A stretch of 64,000 nt of DNA, taken from NCBI RefSeq assembly GCF_000612505.1, contig NZ_CP004078.1, forward strand, positions 3,821,252-3,885,251, given 5' to 3'. Under the pieces are notes generated by a model. The model ran no database searches. It saw only the letters and a list, made by a program, of their open reading frames with translations, and was not told the origin of the DNA. Positions within the stretch are counted from its first letter, which is position 1. Each line of letters begins with the position of its first letter. Both the position numbers and the translations under genes were made by a program. Positions 35,225 to 46,200 of the stretch are shown piece after piece. The DNA is from Paenibacillus sabinae T27. Lineage in GTDB: Bacteria > Bacillota > Bacilli > Paenibacillales > Paenibacillaceae.

Positions 35225-35266
35225 ACCGTTTAATAAAAATGCCTCTCCAAGAGTTTCGGAAAAGGC

Positions 35267-35282
35267 AAGGAACCGGTTCCAA
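35267..35282. promoter_or_regulatory. LacI-family operator O3 of the sucrose genes
   Basis: This is the third identical 12-bp core, centred 58 bp from O2 and only a few bp after the end of the regulator gene. Three sites in 105 bp suggest DNA looping or a roadblock. Confidence 0.9.
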
Positions 35283-35287
35283 AGTTA

Positions 35288-36283
35288 TTATATGCTGCTC
35301 CCCTGCAAATTGTCAACGCTTTCTCTATCGATAATTTGACAATCCAGAACCGAGACCATATCTACTGGCTCGCGGTTAACAAGGGCAATGATATTTTCGG
35401 CGGCAAGCCTGCCCGCCTGCTTATAATGGTATCTTACAGTCGTTAATGCCGGATGTATGATTTCAGTAACTTCATATCCTCCGAATCCGGTAACAGAAAG
35501 ACCTGCAGGGATTGGGATCTGCCTTAAAAAAGCGGCCCTCATCACGCCCAGCGCGATGTTATCGGTGGCGCACGCAACGATCGAAGGCATCCAATCGTCC
35601 AGCAAACGTTCTGCGGCTTCTACAGCCGCATTCATCCGGAAGCCGGATTCGTAATACCGTACCTCGCAGCCGCTATATTCGGCCAGCGCTTTTTTAAAGC
35701 CTTCCTTGCGCATGACGCCCACCGCGATGTCCTGCTCGGTAACCCCCAGGTAAGCGATACGGCGGTGCCCTTTTTCCACGATATGCTTGCCCATGATGTA
35801 GCCTGCGTGAAAATCGTCATGGACGACGCTGTGAAGCGAAGAATGCCGCTGACCAATCACTACTACCGGGACTTTGCAATCCCGGATGGCTATCAGATGC
35901 CGTTCCGTAATTTCTACGGCCATAAACAGCAGGCCGGAAATTTTTTGCCGGGCCAGATCGTAAATCGCTTCAATTTCACGGTTCATATCCTGATTGGCGC
36001 TGGAAATAAGCAATTGATGCTGACGGTCCCTAAGCTCATCGTCTATTCCCATTAAGGTCTGGGAAACCGCAAACGAATCCAGGCGGGGAACGATGGTTCC
36101 GATAATGCTGGTCTTCTTCGCTTTCAGGCTCTGGGCAAACGTATTGGGGACATAATTGTGCTGCTTGATAATGCGCTCGATCTTCTCCCTTGTCTCTTCA
36201 CTGACAGATCCTCCGTTAAGGTAACGGGAAACCGTGCTCTTGGCCACTCCCGCCGCCCGGGCAATATCAATTATCGTCTTCAT
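35288..36283 (-). CDS. scrR: LacI-family regulator of the sucrose genes
   Basis: The 331-residue protein has the LacI helix-turn-helix TIIDIARAAGVAKSTVSRYL (residues 3-22), hinge region NTFAQSLKAKK and a periplasmic-binding-protein-like effector domain. It lies directly before scrB and the PTS gene with three palindromic operators between, so it is the likely sucrose repressor. I start at 36283 (MKTIIDIARAA, with AAGGAG upstream); an in-frame extension to 36337 adds 18 unrelated residues. Its own -10 box (TATAAT, 36336-36341) is just after the dnaJ terminator, and a 12-bp palindrome CGGCGTACGCCG (36308-36319) is in its leader. Confidence 0.9.
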   Translation of the reverse strand: MKTIIDIARAAGVAKSTVSRYLNGGSVSEETREKIERIIKQHNYVPNTFAQSLKAKKTSIIGTIVPRLDSFAVSQTLMGIDDELRDRQHQLLISSANQDMNREIEAIYDLARQKISGLLFMAVEITERHLIAIRDCKVPVVVIGQRHSSLHSVVHDDFHAGYIMGKHIVEKGHRRIAYLGVTEQDIAVGVMRKEGFKKALAEYSGCEVRYYESGFRMNAAVEAAERLLDDWMPSIVACATDNIALGVMRAAFLRQIPIPAGLSVTGFGGYEVTEIIHPALTTVRYHYKQAGRLAAENIIALVNREPVDMVSVLDCQIIDRESVDNLQGSSI

Positions 36284-36307
36284 TCTTCGGCTCCTTGCTG
36301 CATTGGT

Positions 36308-36341
36308 CGGCGTACGCCGGGCACTTATAACTCCCATTATA
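36308..36341 (-). promoter_or_regulatory. Promoter -10 box and palindrome upstream of scrR
   Basis: Minus-strand TATAAT at 36336-36341 has no good -35. Downstream at 36308-36319 is the perfect palindrome CGGCGTACGCCG, between -10 and ribosome site. It differs from the GGAACCGGTTCC operators, so it is either a second regulator's site or an mRNA hairpin. Confidence 0.5.
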
Positions 36342-36345
36342 CAAC

Positions 36346-36383
36346 AAATGGCAGCCCCTCCGGTAAAGGAGAGACTGCCATTT
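36346..36383 (-). terminator. Terminator of the hrcA-grpE-dnaK-dnaJ operon
   Basis: A long stem, AAATGGCAG ... CTGCCATTT with an inner CTCC/GGAG pair, lies 38 bp after dnaJ. The tail is GTTGT rather than a T-run, so termination may be partial. Confidence 0.65.
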
Positions 36384-36420
36384 ATGATAACAGTAAAATT
36401 TAAGGCTGACTCCGCTTGAA

Positions 36421-37551
36421 TTAGTCTCCGCGGAAGGCCCGTTTCATCCGGTCAAAGAAGGACTGCCCCTGCTCATGCGTATTCTCGCCGTCGAAGGATG
36501 CGAACTGGCGAAGCAGCTCTTTCTGCTCATCGCTCAGCTTGCTCGGGGTCACCACAATAACCCGGACATGCTGGTCGCCTGTTCCGTTTCCGCGCAAATG
36601 GGGTACGCCTTTGCCTTTAAGGCGGAAGAACGTGCCGGTCTGCGTCCCTGCAGGAATCTTGAGCTTAACCTTCTCGGTCAGGGTAGGAATCTCGATCTCA
36701 TCTCCAAGCGCCGCCTGAGCGAACGTAAGCGGAACCTCGCACAGGATGTCGTCGTTCTCACGAACGAAGAAATCATGCGGCTTCACGCGGATGATGATAT
36801 ACAGGTCGCCCGCAGGACCGCCGCGAAGGCCGCCTTCGCCCTCGCCTGTCATGCGCAGCTGCGCGCCGTCGTCCACGCCCCCCGGAATCCGGACATGGAT
36901 TTTGCGCTGCTTCTTCACACGGCCGGCGCCGCCGCAGGTCGTGCATTTCTCCTTGATGATCTTCCCCGTGCCGCCGCAGTTGGAGCACGGTCTGCGGTTG
37001 ACCATCCGGCCAAGCGGCGTGTTCTGCACAACCTCCTGCTGACCGCTGCCGTGGCAGACGGAGCAGGTTTGCGGCTTCGTGCCGGGCTTCGCTCCGGAGC
37101 CGAAGCAGGTATCGCACGTTTCCGTACGCGGAATGGTGATGTCGGTCTCTTTACCGAATACCGCTTCCTTGAATTCAATGGTCATCGTGTACTGCAAATC
37201 ATTCCCGCGCTGGGGAGCGTTCGGATCGCGTCTTCCTCCGCCGCCAAAGAACATATCGAAGATGTCGCCCAGGCCGCCTCCGAAGTCGCCGCCGCCAAAA
37301 CCTCCGCCAAAGCCGCCCATTCCCTGGTTAGGATCGATATGGCCGTACTGGTCATACCGCGCCCGAGCCTGCGAGTCGCTCAGGACGTCGTACGCTTCCT
37401 TCACTTCCTTGAATTTGGCCTCGGCGTCGCTGGCCTTGTTCACATCCGGATGATACTGACGGGCAAGCTTGCGGTACGCTTTTTTGACCTCGTCTTCCGA
37501 TGCGTTCTTGCTTACGCCAAGCACCTCATAGTAATCGCGCTTATCTGCCAC
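36421..37551 (-). CDS. dnaJ: Chaperone protein DnaJ
   Basis: The 376-residue protein is a type I J-protein. The J domain has the HPD motif in [12 protein letters not shown], and a Gly/Phe linker follows with [15 protein letters not shown]. The zinc domain has four CxxCxGxG repeats ([32 protein letters not shown]), and C-terminal substrate domains complete it. It is the co-chaperone of DnaK. I start at the GTG at 37551 ([12 protein letters not shown]). The GTG three codons earlier lies inside the GGAGGTG ribosome site. A 102-bp structured repeat separates it from dnaK. Confidence 0.95.
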   Translation of the reverse strand: MADKRDYYEVLGVSKNASEDEVKKAYRKLARQYHPDVNKASDAEAKFKEVKEAYDVLSDSQARARYDQYGHIDPNQGMGGFGGGFGGGDFGGGLGDIFDMFFGGGGRRDPNAPQRGNDLQYTMTIEFKEAVFGKETDITIPRTETCDTCFGSGAKPGTKPQTCSVCHGSGQQEVVQNTPLGRMVNRRPCSNCGGTGKIIKEKCTTCGGAGRVKKQRKIHVRIPGGVDDGAQLRMTGEGEGGLRGGPAGDLYIIIRVKPHDFFVRENDDILCEVPLTFAQAALGDEIEIPTLTEKVKLKIPAGTQTGTFFRLKGKGVPHLRGNGTGDQHVRVIVVTPSKLSDEQKELLRQFASFDGENTHEQGQSFFDRMKRAFRGD

Positions 37552-37588
37552 TGCCTTCACCTCCGTACAGGAACGTATCCCTATTACA

Positions 37589-37690
37589 TAAGAAGAAACG
37601 GCTTCGCCGTCCTCTGGAAGAGGACGGCATCCGTCTCTCGTAGAAATATAAGGCTATTTACAAGCGTGAAACTTATAAATACTTATATTT
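37589..37690. repeat. Dispersed structured element, copy 2 (dnaK-dnaJ gap)
   Basis: This is the second copy of the 102-bp element found at 19920-20021, in the same orientation. Its palindrome GCCGTCCTCT-GGA-AGAGGACGGC is perfect. On the minus strand the other arm forms AAATATAAG-TATTTATAAG-loop-CTTGTAAATA-GC-CTTATATTT. It fills most of the dnaK-dnaJ gap and precedes the dnaJ ribosome site by about 25-40 nt. Confidence 0.75.
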
Positions 37691-37762
37691 TAAAAGAAAG
37701 CCAAAACGCGGGATGCCCCGGTTTTGACCTTCCCTTTTCATGCGCTTTGTTATCGTTTAACT

Positions 37763-39780
<2,018 letters not shown>

Positions 39781-39840
39781 CTGGCACCCATTTGCCGCAG
39801 CCGGGAAGCCGCGAGCATGACAGGTACAACGCACGGCAAT

Positions 39841-39865
39841 ATCGCCGGAATAGGCTTCCGGCGAT
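39841..39865. other. Perfect hairpin just after grpE
   Basis: ATCGCCGGAA, 5 nt, TTCCGGCGAT gives a 10-bp perfect stem 20 bp after the grpE stop, with no T-tail on the minus strand. It may mark mRNA processing or protect the upstream message rather than terminate. Confidence 0.55.
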
Positions 39866-39885
39866 TCATGCGTCTATTATATTGA

Positions 39886-40476
39886 CTACATGCTGACTTT
39901 GACCATCGCGGGACGAAGCACCTTGTTCTTCAAAAGGTAGCCCTTCTGGACTTCCTCCGTAACAATGCCTTCCTCGTACTCGTCGCTCTCCACCTGCATG
40001 ATGGCCTGATGGAATTCCGGGTTGAATGGCTGTCCCACCGTTTCCATAGGCGTCAGTCCCTCGGACTTCAATACCCCTTCCAGCTGGCGAAAAATCATAT
40101 TCACGCCTTTGCTGAACGCGCCGCCTTCCTCTCCGGCCGGCGCCGTCGCCAGCGCGCGTTCGAAATTATCCAGTACCGGCAGCAATTCCGTAACCAGCTT
40201 GGAGGTGGCGTATTGGGCCAGATCCTCTTTCTCCTTCAAGGTGCGGCGGCGGAAATTGTCATAGTCGGCCTGCACACGAAGCAGACGTCCTTGATACTCG
40301 TCCGCAGCCTCCTGCAGACGCTTGATTTCCTCGCTGTCGCCGGAAGCCGCATGTACGGCTTCTTCGGCCGCTTCGCTATGGTTATCCGAGACGGCTTCGG
40401 CCTGGTCGGCCGCGCTTTCTCCGCTAATGTTGGTATCTTCGGTCACGCCCGATTCTTGAACCTGTTCCTCTTTCAA
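39886..40476 (-). CDS. grpE: Nucleotide exchange factor GrpE
   Basis: The 196-residue protein has a disordered acidic N-terminus (about 1-55), the GrpE coiled coil and the C-terminal beta domain ending KGYLLKNKVLRPAMVKVSM. It releases ADP from DnaK. The start is TTG at 40476 with AAGGAGG 8-9 nt upstream. It is the second gene of the hrcA operon, about 48 bp after hrcA, and is followed by a hairpin and the dnaK leader repeats. Confidence 0.95.
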   Translation of the reverse strand: MKEEQVQESGVTEDTNISGESAADQAEAVSDNHSEAAEEAVHAASGDSEEIKRLQEAADEYQGRLLRVQADYDNFRRRTLKEKEDLAQYATSKLVTELLPVLDNFERALATAPAGEEGGAFSKGVNMIFRQLEGVLKSEGLTPMETVGQPFNPEFHQAIMQVESDEYEEGIVTEEVQKGYLLKNKVLRPAMVKVSM

Positions 40477-40524
40477 GTAAGTTCACCTCCTTAAGATGAT
40501 CACGGTAATCATTTTGCACTAAAT

Positions 40525-41556
40525 TCACTTATACCAGTGACGAAGCAGCGATGTCAAATCCCGGGACAAAATGCCCAAAATGCCCATCACCTTCGCATAT
40601 TCCATCCGGGTCGGTCCCAGAATGCCAATGCTTCCGAGCGCCTCGCCGTCAACCGAATAGGTTGCGGTAATCAGGCTGCAGTCTGAAAAGGCTTCATGCT
40701 TGTTCTCGGTGCCGATCCGGACCTGAATGCCGGTGCCTCCGGAGGCCGGAGCGAGCATTTTGAGCAGAGTAGGTGTCTCCTCCAGCAGATCAAGGATATC
40801 CTTGACCTTGTCGACATCCCGGAATTCCGGCTGGGTCAGCATGTTGGTGGCACCGCTGAGGTAAATGCGCGGTTCCGGGTCGCTTTCGAGCGCCTCGTCA
40901 AGCATATGCATCAGTTCCTCATAATGGGAAATATGACGCTGCATCTCCTCCCCAAGCTCGGAGTAAAGCCTGCTCTTCAGTTTGTAAAGGGGTACATTCA
41001 CAAGCTTGCTGTTGAGCAGATTGACTACCTTCTCCATTTCGGAAACCGAAATCTCCGGAGGGATGTTGATTTTCCGGTTCTCAACCTGTCCGGTGCTGGT
41101 GACGATAATCGCCACGGCGGTCCGGTCATCCAACGGCAGCAGCTGAAAATGGCGCAGTGAAGTATGAAAAACCTCCGGTCCCAGCAGGATGGAAGTATAA
41201 TTCGTCATCGTCGATAAAATCATGGCCGTATGTTGAATCAACTGCTCGGTCGCATTCAGCTTCTCGGCGAAAAAAGCGCGGATCGTTTCCGTTTCGGCCG
41301 ATCCTGCCGAATTCCACGGCACAAGATGGTCCACATAATAGCGGTAGCCTTTATGGGACGGAATCCGGCCCGCCGACGTATGCGGCTGTTCCAGGAATCC
41401 CAGCTCTTCCAAATCGGCCATCTCATTGCGAATCGTGGCGGGACTGAACTTGACATCGCCCCGTTTGGATATGCTTCGCGATCCTACCGGCTCGGCCGAA
41501 CGGATATAGTCATCCACAATGGCGTTCAATATCATTTTCTGGCGTTCGGTTAACAT
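40525..41556 (-). CDS. hrcA: Heat-inducible transcription repressor HrcA
   Basis: The 343-residue protein is HrcA, which binds CIRCE and represses the dnaK and groE operons. The winged-helix domain covers MLTERQKMILNAIVDDYIRS through ATIRNEMADLEELG. A GAF-like effector domain follows, with conserved C-terminal ITATYSVDGEALGSIGILGPTRM. I start at 41556 (GGAGG upstream); a 14-residue in-frame extension is unlikely. A perfect CIRCE lies 36 bp upstream. Confidence 0.96.
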   Translation of the reverse strand: MLTERQKMILNAIVDDYIRSAEPVGSRSISKRGDVKFSPATIRNEMADLEELGFLEQPHTSAGRIPSHKGYRYYVDHLVPWNSAGSAETETIRAFFAEKLNATEQLIQHTAMILSTMTNYTSILLGPEVFHTSLRHFQLLPLDDRTAVAIIVTSTGQVENRKINIPPEISVSEMEKVVNLLNSKLVNVPLYKLKSRLYSELGEEMQRHISHYEELMHMLDEALESDPEPRIYLSGATNMLTQPEFRDVDKVKDILDLLEETPTLLKMLAPASGGTGIQVRIGTENKHEAFSDCSLITATYSVDGEALGSIGILGPTRMEYAKVMGILGILSRDLTSLLRHWYK

Positions 41557-41591
41557 GTCATTCCCTCCTGTCCGCCTGTGGAATTCGCTCG

Positions 41592-41618
41592 TTAGCACTC
41601 ATCTCCATAGAGTGCTAA
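41592..41618. promoter_or_regulatory. CIRCE operator (HrcA binding site)
   Basis: TTAGCACTC, 9 nt, GAGTGCTAA is a perfect consensus CIRCE, placed between the hrcA promoter and its ribosome site. Confidence 0.98.
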
Positions 41619-41629
41619 TCACTAATACA

Positions 41630-41659
41630 AAAATACCAAACCGAGCTTAACATTGTCAA
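41630..41659 (-). promoter_or_regulatory. Sigma-A promoter of the hrcA operon
   Basis: Minus-strand TTGACA (41654-41659), 18 nt, then TATTTT (41630-41635). CIRCE begins about 11 bp downstream of the -10, covering the start of transcription. Confidence 0.8.
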
Positions 41660-41746
41660 GTGAGTCGGCAAGGCGGGTGCAGGCGATTTTGCCTTAGCTT
41701 TACACTGCTTTTCCGGGCAGTCCGACCTCCCAAAACCCCAAAAAGT

Positions 41747-41796
41747 CAAATAACCACTCCGCGCCGGATGGGACAAGCCTGCCGGCGAAGAGTGGT
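41747..41796 (-). terminator. Terminator after the GNAT gene
   Basis: Minus-strand ACCACTC / GAGTGGT (41790-41796 with 41753-41759) with inner GCCGG/CCGGC is followed by a T-rich stretch. It lies between the acetyltransferase gene and hrcA. Confidence 0.75.
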
Positions 41797-41816
41797 CGAT
41801 TTATTAATACCTTGTA

Positions 41817-42317
41817 TTAGTCCAGCATTTTGAGAACGGCGATTTCGTCGCAGGCATGCTGCTTGGAGCAGTTGACGCAGTCGGTCCATACCTTTTCGGG
41901 GAAAATCTCCTTGTTGACGATATGAAAGCCGTTCTTCAGGAAGAAGTTGACGGCATAAGTCAGCGCCATAATCTTCGGAATCTTCTGGCGTCTCGCTTCC
42001 TTGGTCAGCTCCTCCACAATCATGGAGCCGATCCCTTGACCCTTGCACTCATCGCGCAGGCCGAGCGAACGAATCTCGACAAGATCATTTCCAAGGCGGC
42101 ACAGCGAACCACAGCCTACAACCCTACCGTTAACTTCCGCTACAACGAACTGATCAATCTGCCTCTCCAGTACCTTTCGGGAACGGGGCAGCATGATCCC
42201 GCGCTGCGCATACTCTTCTATCATCAAATACAACGGCTCAACATCTTCCAAAGTAGCGCTTCTGCAAATAGCTGCGGACGTTGGTTCCGGCTCTGCGGGT
42301 CTCGGCTTGGCAAGCAC
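41817..42317 (-). CDS. GNAT N-acetyltransferase, short ArgA-like
   Basis: The 166-residue protein is a GNAT-fold acetyltransferase. It has the acetyl-CoA loop LRDECKGQGIGSMIVEEL and resembles the short stand-alone N-acetylglutamate synthases: it contains SLGLRDECKGQG, YAVNFFLKNGFHIV and a C-terminal Cys pair, DCVNCSKQHACDE. Substrate is therefore possibly glutamate (arginine biosynthesis), by inference; no arg genes are near. The start is GTG at 42317 with GGAG 9 nt upstream. Confidence 0.8.
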   Translation of the reverse strand: MLAKPRPAEPEPTSAAICRSATLEDVEPLYLMIEEYAQRGIMLPRSRKVLERQIDQFVVAEVNGRVVGCGSLCRLGNDLVEIRSLGLRDECKGQGIGSMIVEELTKEARRQKIPKIMALTYAVNFFLKNGFHIVNKEIFPEKVWTDCVNCSKQHACDEIAVLKMLD

Positions 42318-42394
42318 TGTGCTTCACTCCTCCATAAATAACTATGAATAAATATACAACATGGTGAATTAGGATTCAATAGGTATTTTAAAAA

Positions 42395-43576
42395 TTAAAT
42401 TTCCGTCAAAACTCCGACAAATTCTCCGAACACATCATTTCCGAATAAAATGCCCTGGCGGCTCAATCGGTAGTTTCCGCCTTCATGTTCAAGCAGACCG
42501 GCGCTCAGCATTTTTTGCAGCGGTCTTCCGAATACGTCCTCCAGCTGCCGGCCGAACTGCTTCCGGAAAGCTTCGCCGGTCACGCCCTCCCGCATTCGCA
42601 GGCCCACCATCATGAAGTCCTCCATGGCCTCTTCCTGCGTTACCGGATAAGCATTCAGCCGGGGCAGGCCGTTCTTGGTCGCCTCAATATATGGGCTCAC
42701 GCCCTTCACATTGATATGCCGCATGCGCCGCGCATATCCGTGCGCTCCGGCTCCCAGACCGTAGTAATCCTGATTGCGCCAATAAGTGATATTATGACGG
42801 CTCTCCATTCCAGGCTTGGCGAAGTTGCTGATTTCATACTGCCCGTAGCCCGCCTCTTCCATGGAAGACATCAGCAGCAGATACATCGCCAGCTCATCCT
42901 CTTCTGTAGGAAGCGGCAGCTGATTCTTGTTAAAAAGCGTATGAAACAGCGTGTTCTCCTCCACCTTGAGGCTGTAAATGGAGTAATGGGGCAGGCCGAG
43001 GGCAAGCGCCCGCTTGATGCTCTCACCCAGCATATCAACCGTCTGGTTCGGCAGGCCGAACATCAGGTCGATCGACAGGTTGGTGAGCCCTGCGGCGCGG
43101 GCATTGTCAAGGCTGCGGTAAACATCGTCGGTGTTGTGAATGCGGCCGATCCCGCTCAAGAGCTCGTTCTGGAACGCCTGCACGCCAAAGCTGACGCGGT
43201 TCACCCCGCCCGCCTTCATGACTGCCAGCTTGTCCGGATCGGTTGTGCCGGGATTTGCCTCCATCGAGAACTCGATATCCTCCGCCCAGTTCGGGAAGTA
43301 GGTGCGCACCGTCTTCAGAAAATACTCCATCTCCTCCGGCTTCAGCACCGTAGGCGTCCCGCCGCCCACAAAGATGCTGCGAATCACACCCGGCGGATTA
43401 TCGCGGACAGTGAGCTCCATCTCCTGCTCCAGCGCGCGAAGATAATCCATGACGGGCTGATCCTTCAATACATAAGAGTTGAAATCGCAATAAAAGCACT
43501 TGTTCGTGCAGAAAGGAATATGAATGTACACCGCCTCGGGCGGACGGCTCGCTTGCAAGCCTGACAGGTTGGTCAT
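42395..43576 (-). CDS. hemW: Radical SAM heme chaperone HemW
   Basis: The 393-residue protein is HemW. The radical-SAM motif CTNKCFYCDF (C23, C27, C30) includes the HemW-specific fourth residue pattern, followed by GGGTPTVL and SMEANPGT. The C-terminal HemW domain starts near NITYWRNQDYYGLGAGAHGY. HemW carries heme to target proteins and was formerly misnamed an oxygen-independent coproporphyrinogen oxidase. It follows lepA on the same strand, the standard Firmicute order lepA-hemW-hrcA. Confidence 0.94.
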   Translation of the reverse strand: MTNLSGLQASRPPEAVYIHIPFCTNKCFYCDFNSYVLKDQPVMDYLRALEQEMELTVRDNPPGVIRSIFVGGGTPTVLKPEEMEYFLKTVRTYFPNWAEDIEFSMEANPGTTDPDKLAVMKAGGVNRVSFGVQAFQNELLSGIGRIHNTDDVYRSLDNARAAGLTNLSIDLMFGLPNQTVDMLGESIKRALALGLPHYSIYSLKVEENTLFHTLFNKNQLPLPTEEDELAMYLLLMSSMEEAGYGQYEISNFAKPGMESRHNITYWRNQDYYGLGAGAHGYARRMRHINVKGVSPYIEATKNGLPRLNAYPVTQEEAMEDFMMVGLRMREGVTGEAFRKQFGRQLEDVFGRPLQKMLSAGLLEHEGGNYRLSRQGILFGNDVFGEFVGVLTEI

Positions 43577-43596
43577 TAAGCTGTCCTCCTTAGATG

Positions 43597-43622
43597 AAAA
43601 GGGAAGCCACCTTGGCTTCCCT
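43597..43622 (-). terminator. Terminator after lepA
   Basis: AGGGAAGCCA pairs perfectly with TGGCTTCCCT across a 3-nt loop and is followed by TTTTC. It lies between lepA and the hemW ribosome site, so it may attenuate hemW. Confidence 0.85.
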
Positions 43623-43654
43623 GGATGAATAAACTGCGATATTTGCCTGAATAT

Positions 43655-45470
43655 CTACTCGTCGATCTTGAGCACCGCCATGAACGCTTCCTGCGGTACC
43701 TCGACGCTGCCGACCTGCTTCATACGTTTCTTGCCTTCCTTCTGCTTCTCCAGCAGCTTCCGCTTCCGCGAAATGTCGCCGCCATAGCACTTGGCAAGCA
43801 CGTTCTTGCGCATTGCCTTGACCGTCTCGCGGGCAACGACCTTCGTTCCGACCGAAGCCTGAATCGGCACCTCGAACATCTGGCGCGGAATGAGGCCGCG
43901 CAGCTTCTCGCAAATGATGCGGCCCCGGTTATAGGCCCGGTCGCGGTGAACAATGAACGACAGGGCGTCGACCTGTTCGCCGTTAAGCAGAATGTCCATC
44001 TTAACCAGATTCGACTGGCGGTAACCGGACAATTCGTAATCGAAGGACGCATAGCCCTTTGTTCCGGATTTCAGTTGGTCGAAGAAATCGTAGACGATTT
44101 CCGACAGCGGAATTTGATAAGTGATGGTCACCCGGTTCTCGTCCAGGTATTCCATGTTGACGAATTCGCCGCGCTTGTTCTGGCACAGCTCCATGACCGT
44201 GCCGACAAAATCGTTAGGCACGATAACAGCCGCCTTGACGTACGGCTCCTCAACATACTCGATCTTGCCGATCTCCGGATAGTTCGACGGGTTGTCGATC
44301 TCGATCATTTCGCCATTCGTCAGCTTGATCCGGTAAATTACGCTCGGTGCCGTCGTAATGAGCGGAATATTGAACTCCCGTTCAATACGCTCCTGGATAA
44401 TCTCCATATGCAGCAGGCCGAGGAATCCGCAGCGGAAGCCGAAGCCGAGCGCGCTCGAAGTCTCGGGCTCGAAGCTCAGCGACGCGTCGTTAAGCTGCAG
44501 CTTCTCCAGCGCCTCGCGCAGATCGTTATAATCCGACGTCTCGATCGGATAGAGCCCGCAGTATACCATCGGATTGATCTTCCGGTAGCCGGGCAGCGGC
44601 TCGGCTGTCGGGCGCTTGGCGTCCGTCACGGTATCACCGACCCGGGTATCGCCAACATGCTTGATGCCGGCAACGATAAAGCCTACATCACCGACGTTCA
44701 GTTCGCTGACGATGCTCATGCGCGGCATAAACGCGCCGACTTCAATAACCTCGAAGGTCTTGTCCGTCGCCATCATCTTGATCTTCGAGCCGGCGCGGAT
44801 GCTGCCGTCAACTACCCGGACATAGACGATTACCCCTTTGTACGGGTCGTAATGCGAGTCGAAGATCAGCGCCTTCAGCGGCTGTTCGGGATCTCCCGAA
44901 AGGCGGCGGTACCTGTTTGACCACCTGCTCCAGAATCTCCTTGATGCCGATGCCCGCCTTGGCGGAAGCAAGCACCGCCTCGCTCGCGTCCAGGCCGATG
45001 ACGTCCTCGATCTCCTGCTTGACCCGCTCCGGGTCCGCGCTCGGCAGATCGATCTTGTTGACGACCGGCAAAATTTCCAGATTGTTGTCCAGCGCCAGGT
45101 AGACGTTGGCCAGCGTCTGGGCCTCGATGCCCTGGGCCGCGTCTACAACGAGCAGCGCGCCTTCACAGGCCGCGAGGCTTCGCGAAACTTCATAGGTGAA
45201 ATCGACATGCCCCGGCGTGTCGATCAGGTTAAGCAGATATTCTTCCCCGTCGTCGGCGCGATAAGTGAGGCGAACGGCCTGCAGCTTGATCGTAATGCCG
45301 CGTTCGCGCTCAAGGTCCATCTGGTCGAGCACCTGCTCCTGCATTTCGCGCGAAGTGAGCGCTCCGGTGTACTCCAGAATCCGGTCGGCCAGCGTCGACT
45401 TGCCGTGGTCTATATGTGCAATTATCGAGAAATTGCGGATTTGTTCTTGCCTTTTCTTAACGTCAGTCAT
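43655..45470 (-). pseudogene. lepA: Elongation factor 4 (LepA), interrupted by a one-base frameshift
   Basis: LepA is a ribosomal back-translocase GTPase. The N-terminal part from 45470 has G1 [10 protein letters not shown]3 DTPGHVDF and G4 [10 protein letters not shown]. The frame breaks after [10 protein letters not shown]. The rest (from about 44900 to 43655) continues in another frame with [20 protein letters not shown], elongation-factor domains and the LepA C-terminal domain ending AVLKIDE. The cause is an extra T on the minus strand at 44899-44901 (TTT where TT restores PPPSGDPEQ). With one base removed it is 604 residues, exactly family length. Such a clean gene suggests a sequencing error. 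Confidence 0.93.
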
Positions 45471-45626
45471 TCCTTACCCCCACAGACAGGCTGTTGTAAT
45501 CATCTTATTATAGCAGTACATGTTCCCCCCAGCAATCCGGCTCCCCTGCTTGAGCGCATGATATTTTTATCCACTGAAGGACGAAGCTGCCGTTCCTTTA
45601 GAGGGCGAGGTAATACTTGCCGCGTT

Positions 45627-46121
45627 TTATTCGGAAGAATCAAACAGCGAGACTACCCAGCGGATTCCCCGCTGCGACGCATGCTGAAGCAGTCCCGCCG
45701 TCTTGTCCGCCAGCTCGTCCACCGTGGATTTATGCTCCCCTGGAATAAGGATCTGCCCCGGCGTAAGCGTGCTGCTGTAGTTCGGGACCATCTGCTGCTG
45801 AGCACTTGCCGGGGACGATGGGGTGCCGGCTGCGGGCTGCTCCGCTGCCGGAGTCTGGACTTGCGGAACGGCCGAGGGTGCAAGGGTTACAGGAACGTAG
45901 ATGTATCCCCCTTTTCCGTCACTCTGCACCTGAAGCCCGGTGACCGTCCCGTTCTGGGGCTGCGGGACTGGCGCCGTGTTCTGAACGCCTCCGGAAATGA
46001 CGCTCCAGCCCGGAACGGGAGAAGATGTGGTACCGCCGCTCCCGCCGAACTGCATGCCCACCAGTACGCCGATTCCGGCCCAAATGCCGACTGCCACCAT
46101 CTTTTTTCCGAATCGAGACAT
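45627..46121 (-). CDS. Membrane-anchored hypothetical protein in the yqxA position
   Basis: The ~164-residue product starts near MSRFGKKMVAVGIWAGIGVL with one membrane helix (VGIWAGIGVLVGMQFG). A Pro/Gln/Gly-rich linker and a C-terminal region PGEHKSTVDELADKTAGLLQ follow. In Bacillus the gene between spoIIP and lepA is yqxA (DUF3679), which also has a short helix with GMQ; this looks like an expanded version. Start choice is uncertain: the ATG at 46121 has AAAGGGTGGG upstream, and ATGs at 46139 and 46148 are possible. Mother-cell expression is likely from context only. Confidence 0.6.
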   Translation of the reverse strand: MSRFGKKMVAVGIWAGIGVLVGMQFGGSGGTTSSPVPGWSVISGGVQNTAPVPQPQNGTVTGLQVQSDGKGGYIYVPVTLAPSAVPQVQTPAAEQPAAGTPSSPASAQQQMVPNYSSTLTPGQILIPGEHKSTVDELADKTAGLLQHASQRGIRWVVSLFDSSE

Positions 46122-46200
46122 CTTTACCCACCCTTTCATTCCATTCATGCATGCCCCCGGCCCGGAACATTCGGACTGTTTAACGGACGGCTTCTGCCTG

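Noticed and set aside
35178..35282. GGAACCGGTTCC repeats as CRISPR-like or insertion-sequence repeats
   Set aside because: The copies are short palindromes at unequal spacing next to a LacI gene, which fits operators. No spacers of similar length and no cas genes.
36308..36319. CGGCGTACGCCG as a ScrR site
   Set aside because: It does not match the GGAACCGGTTCC core, so it was left as an unassigned palindrome.
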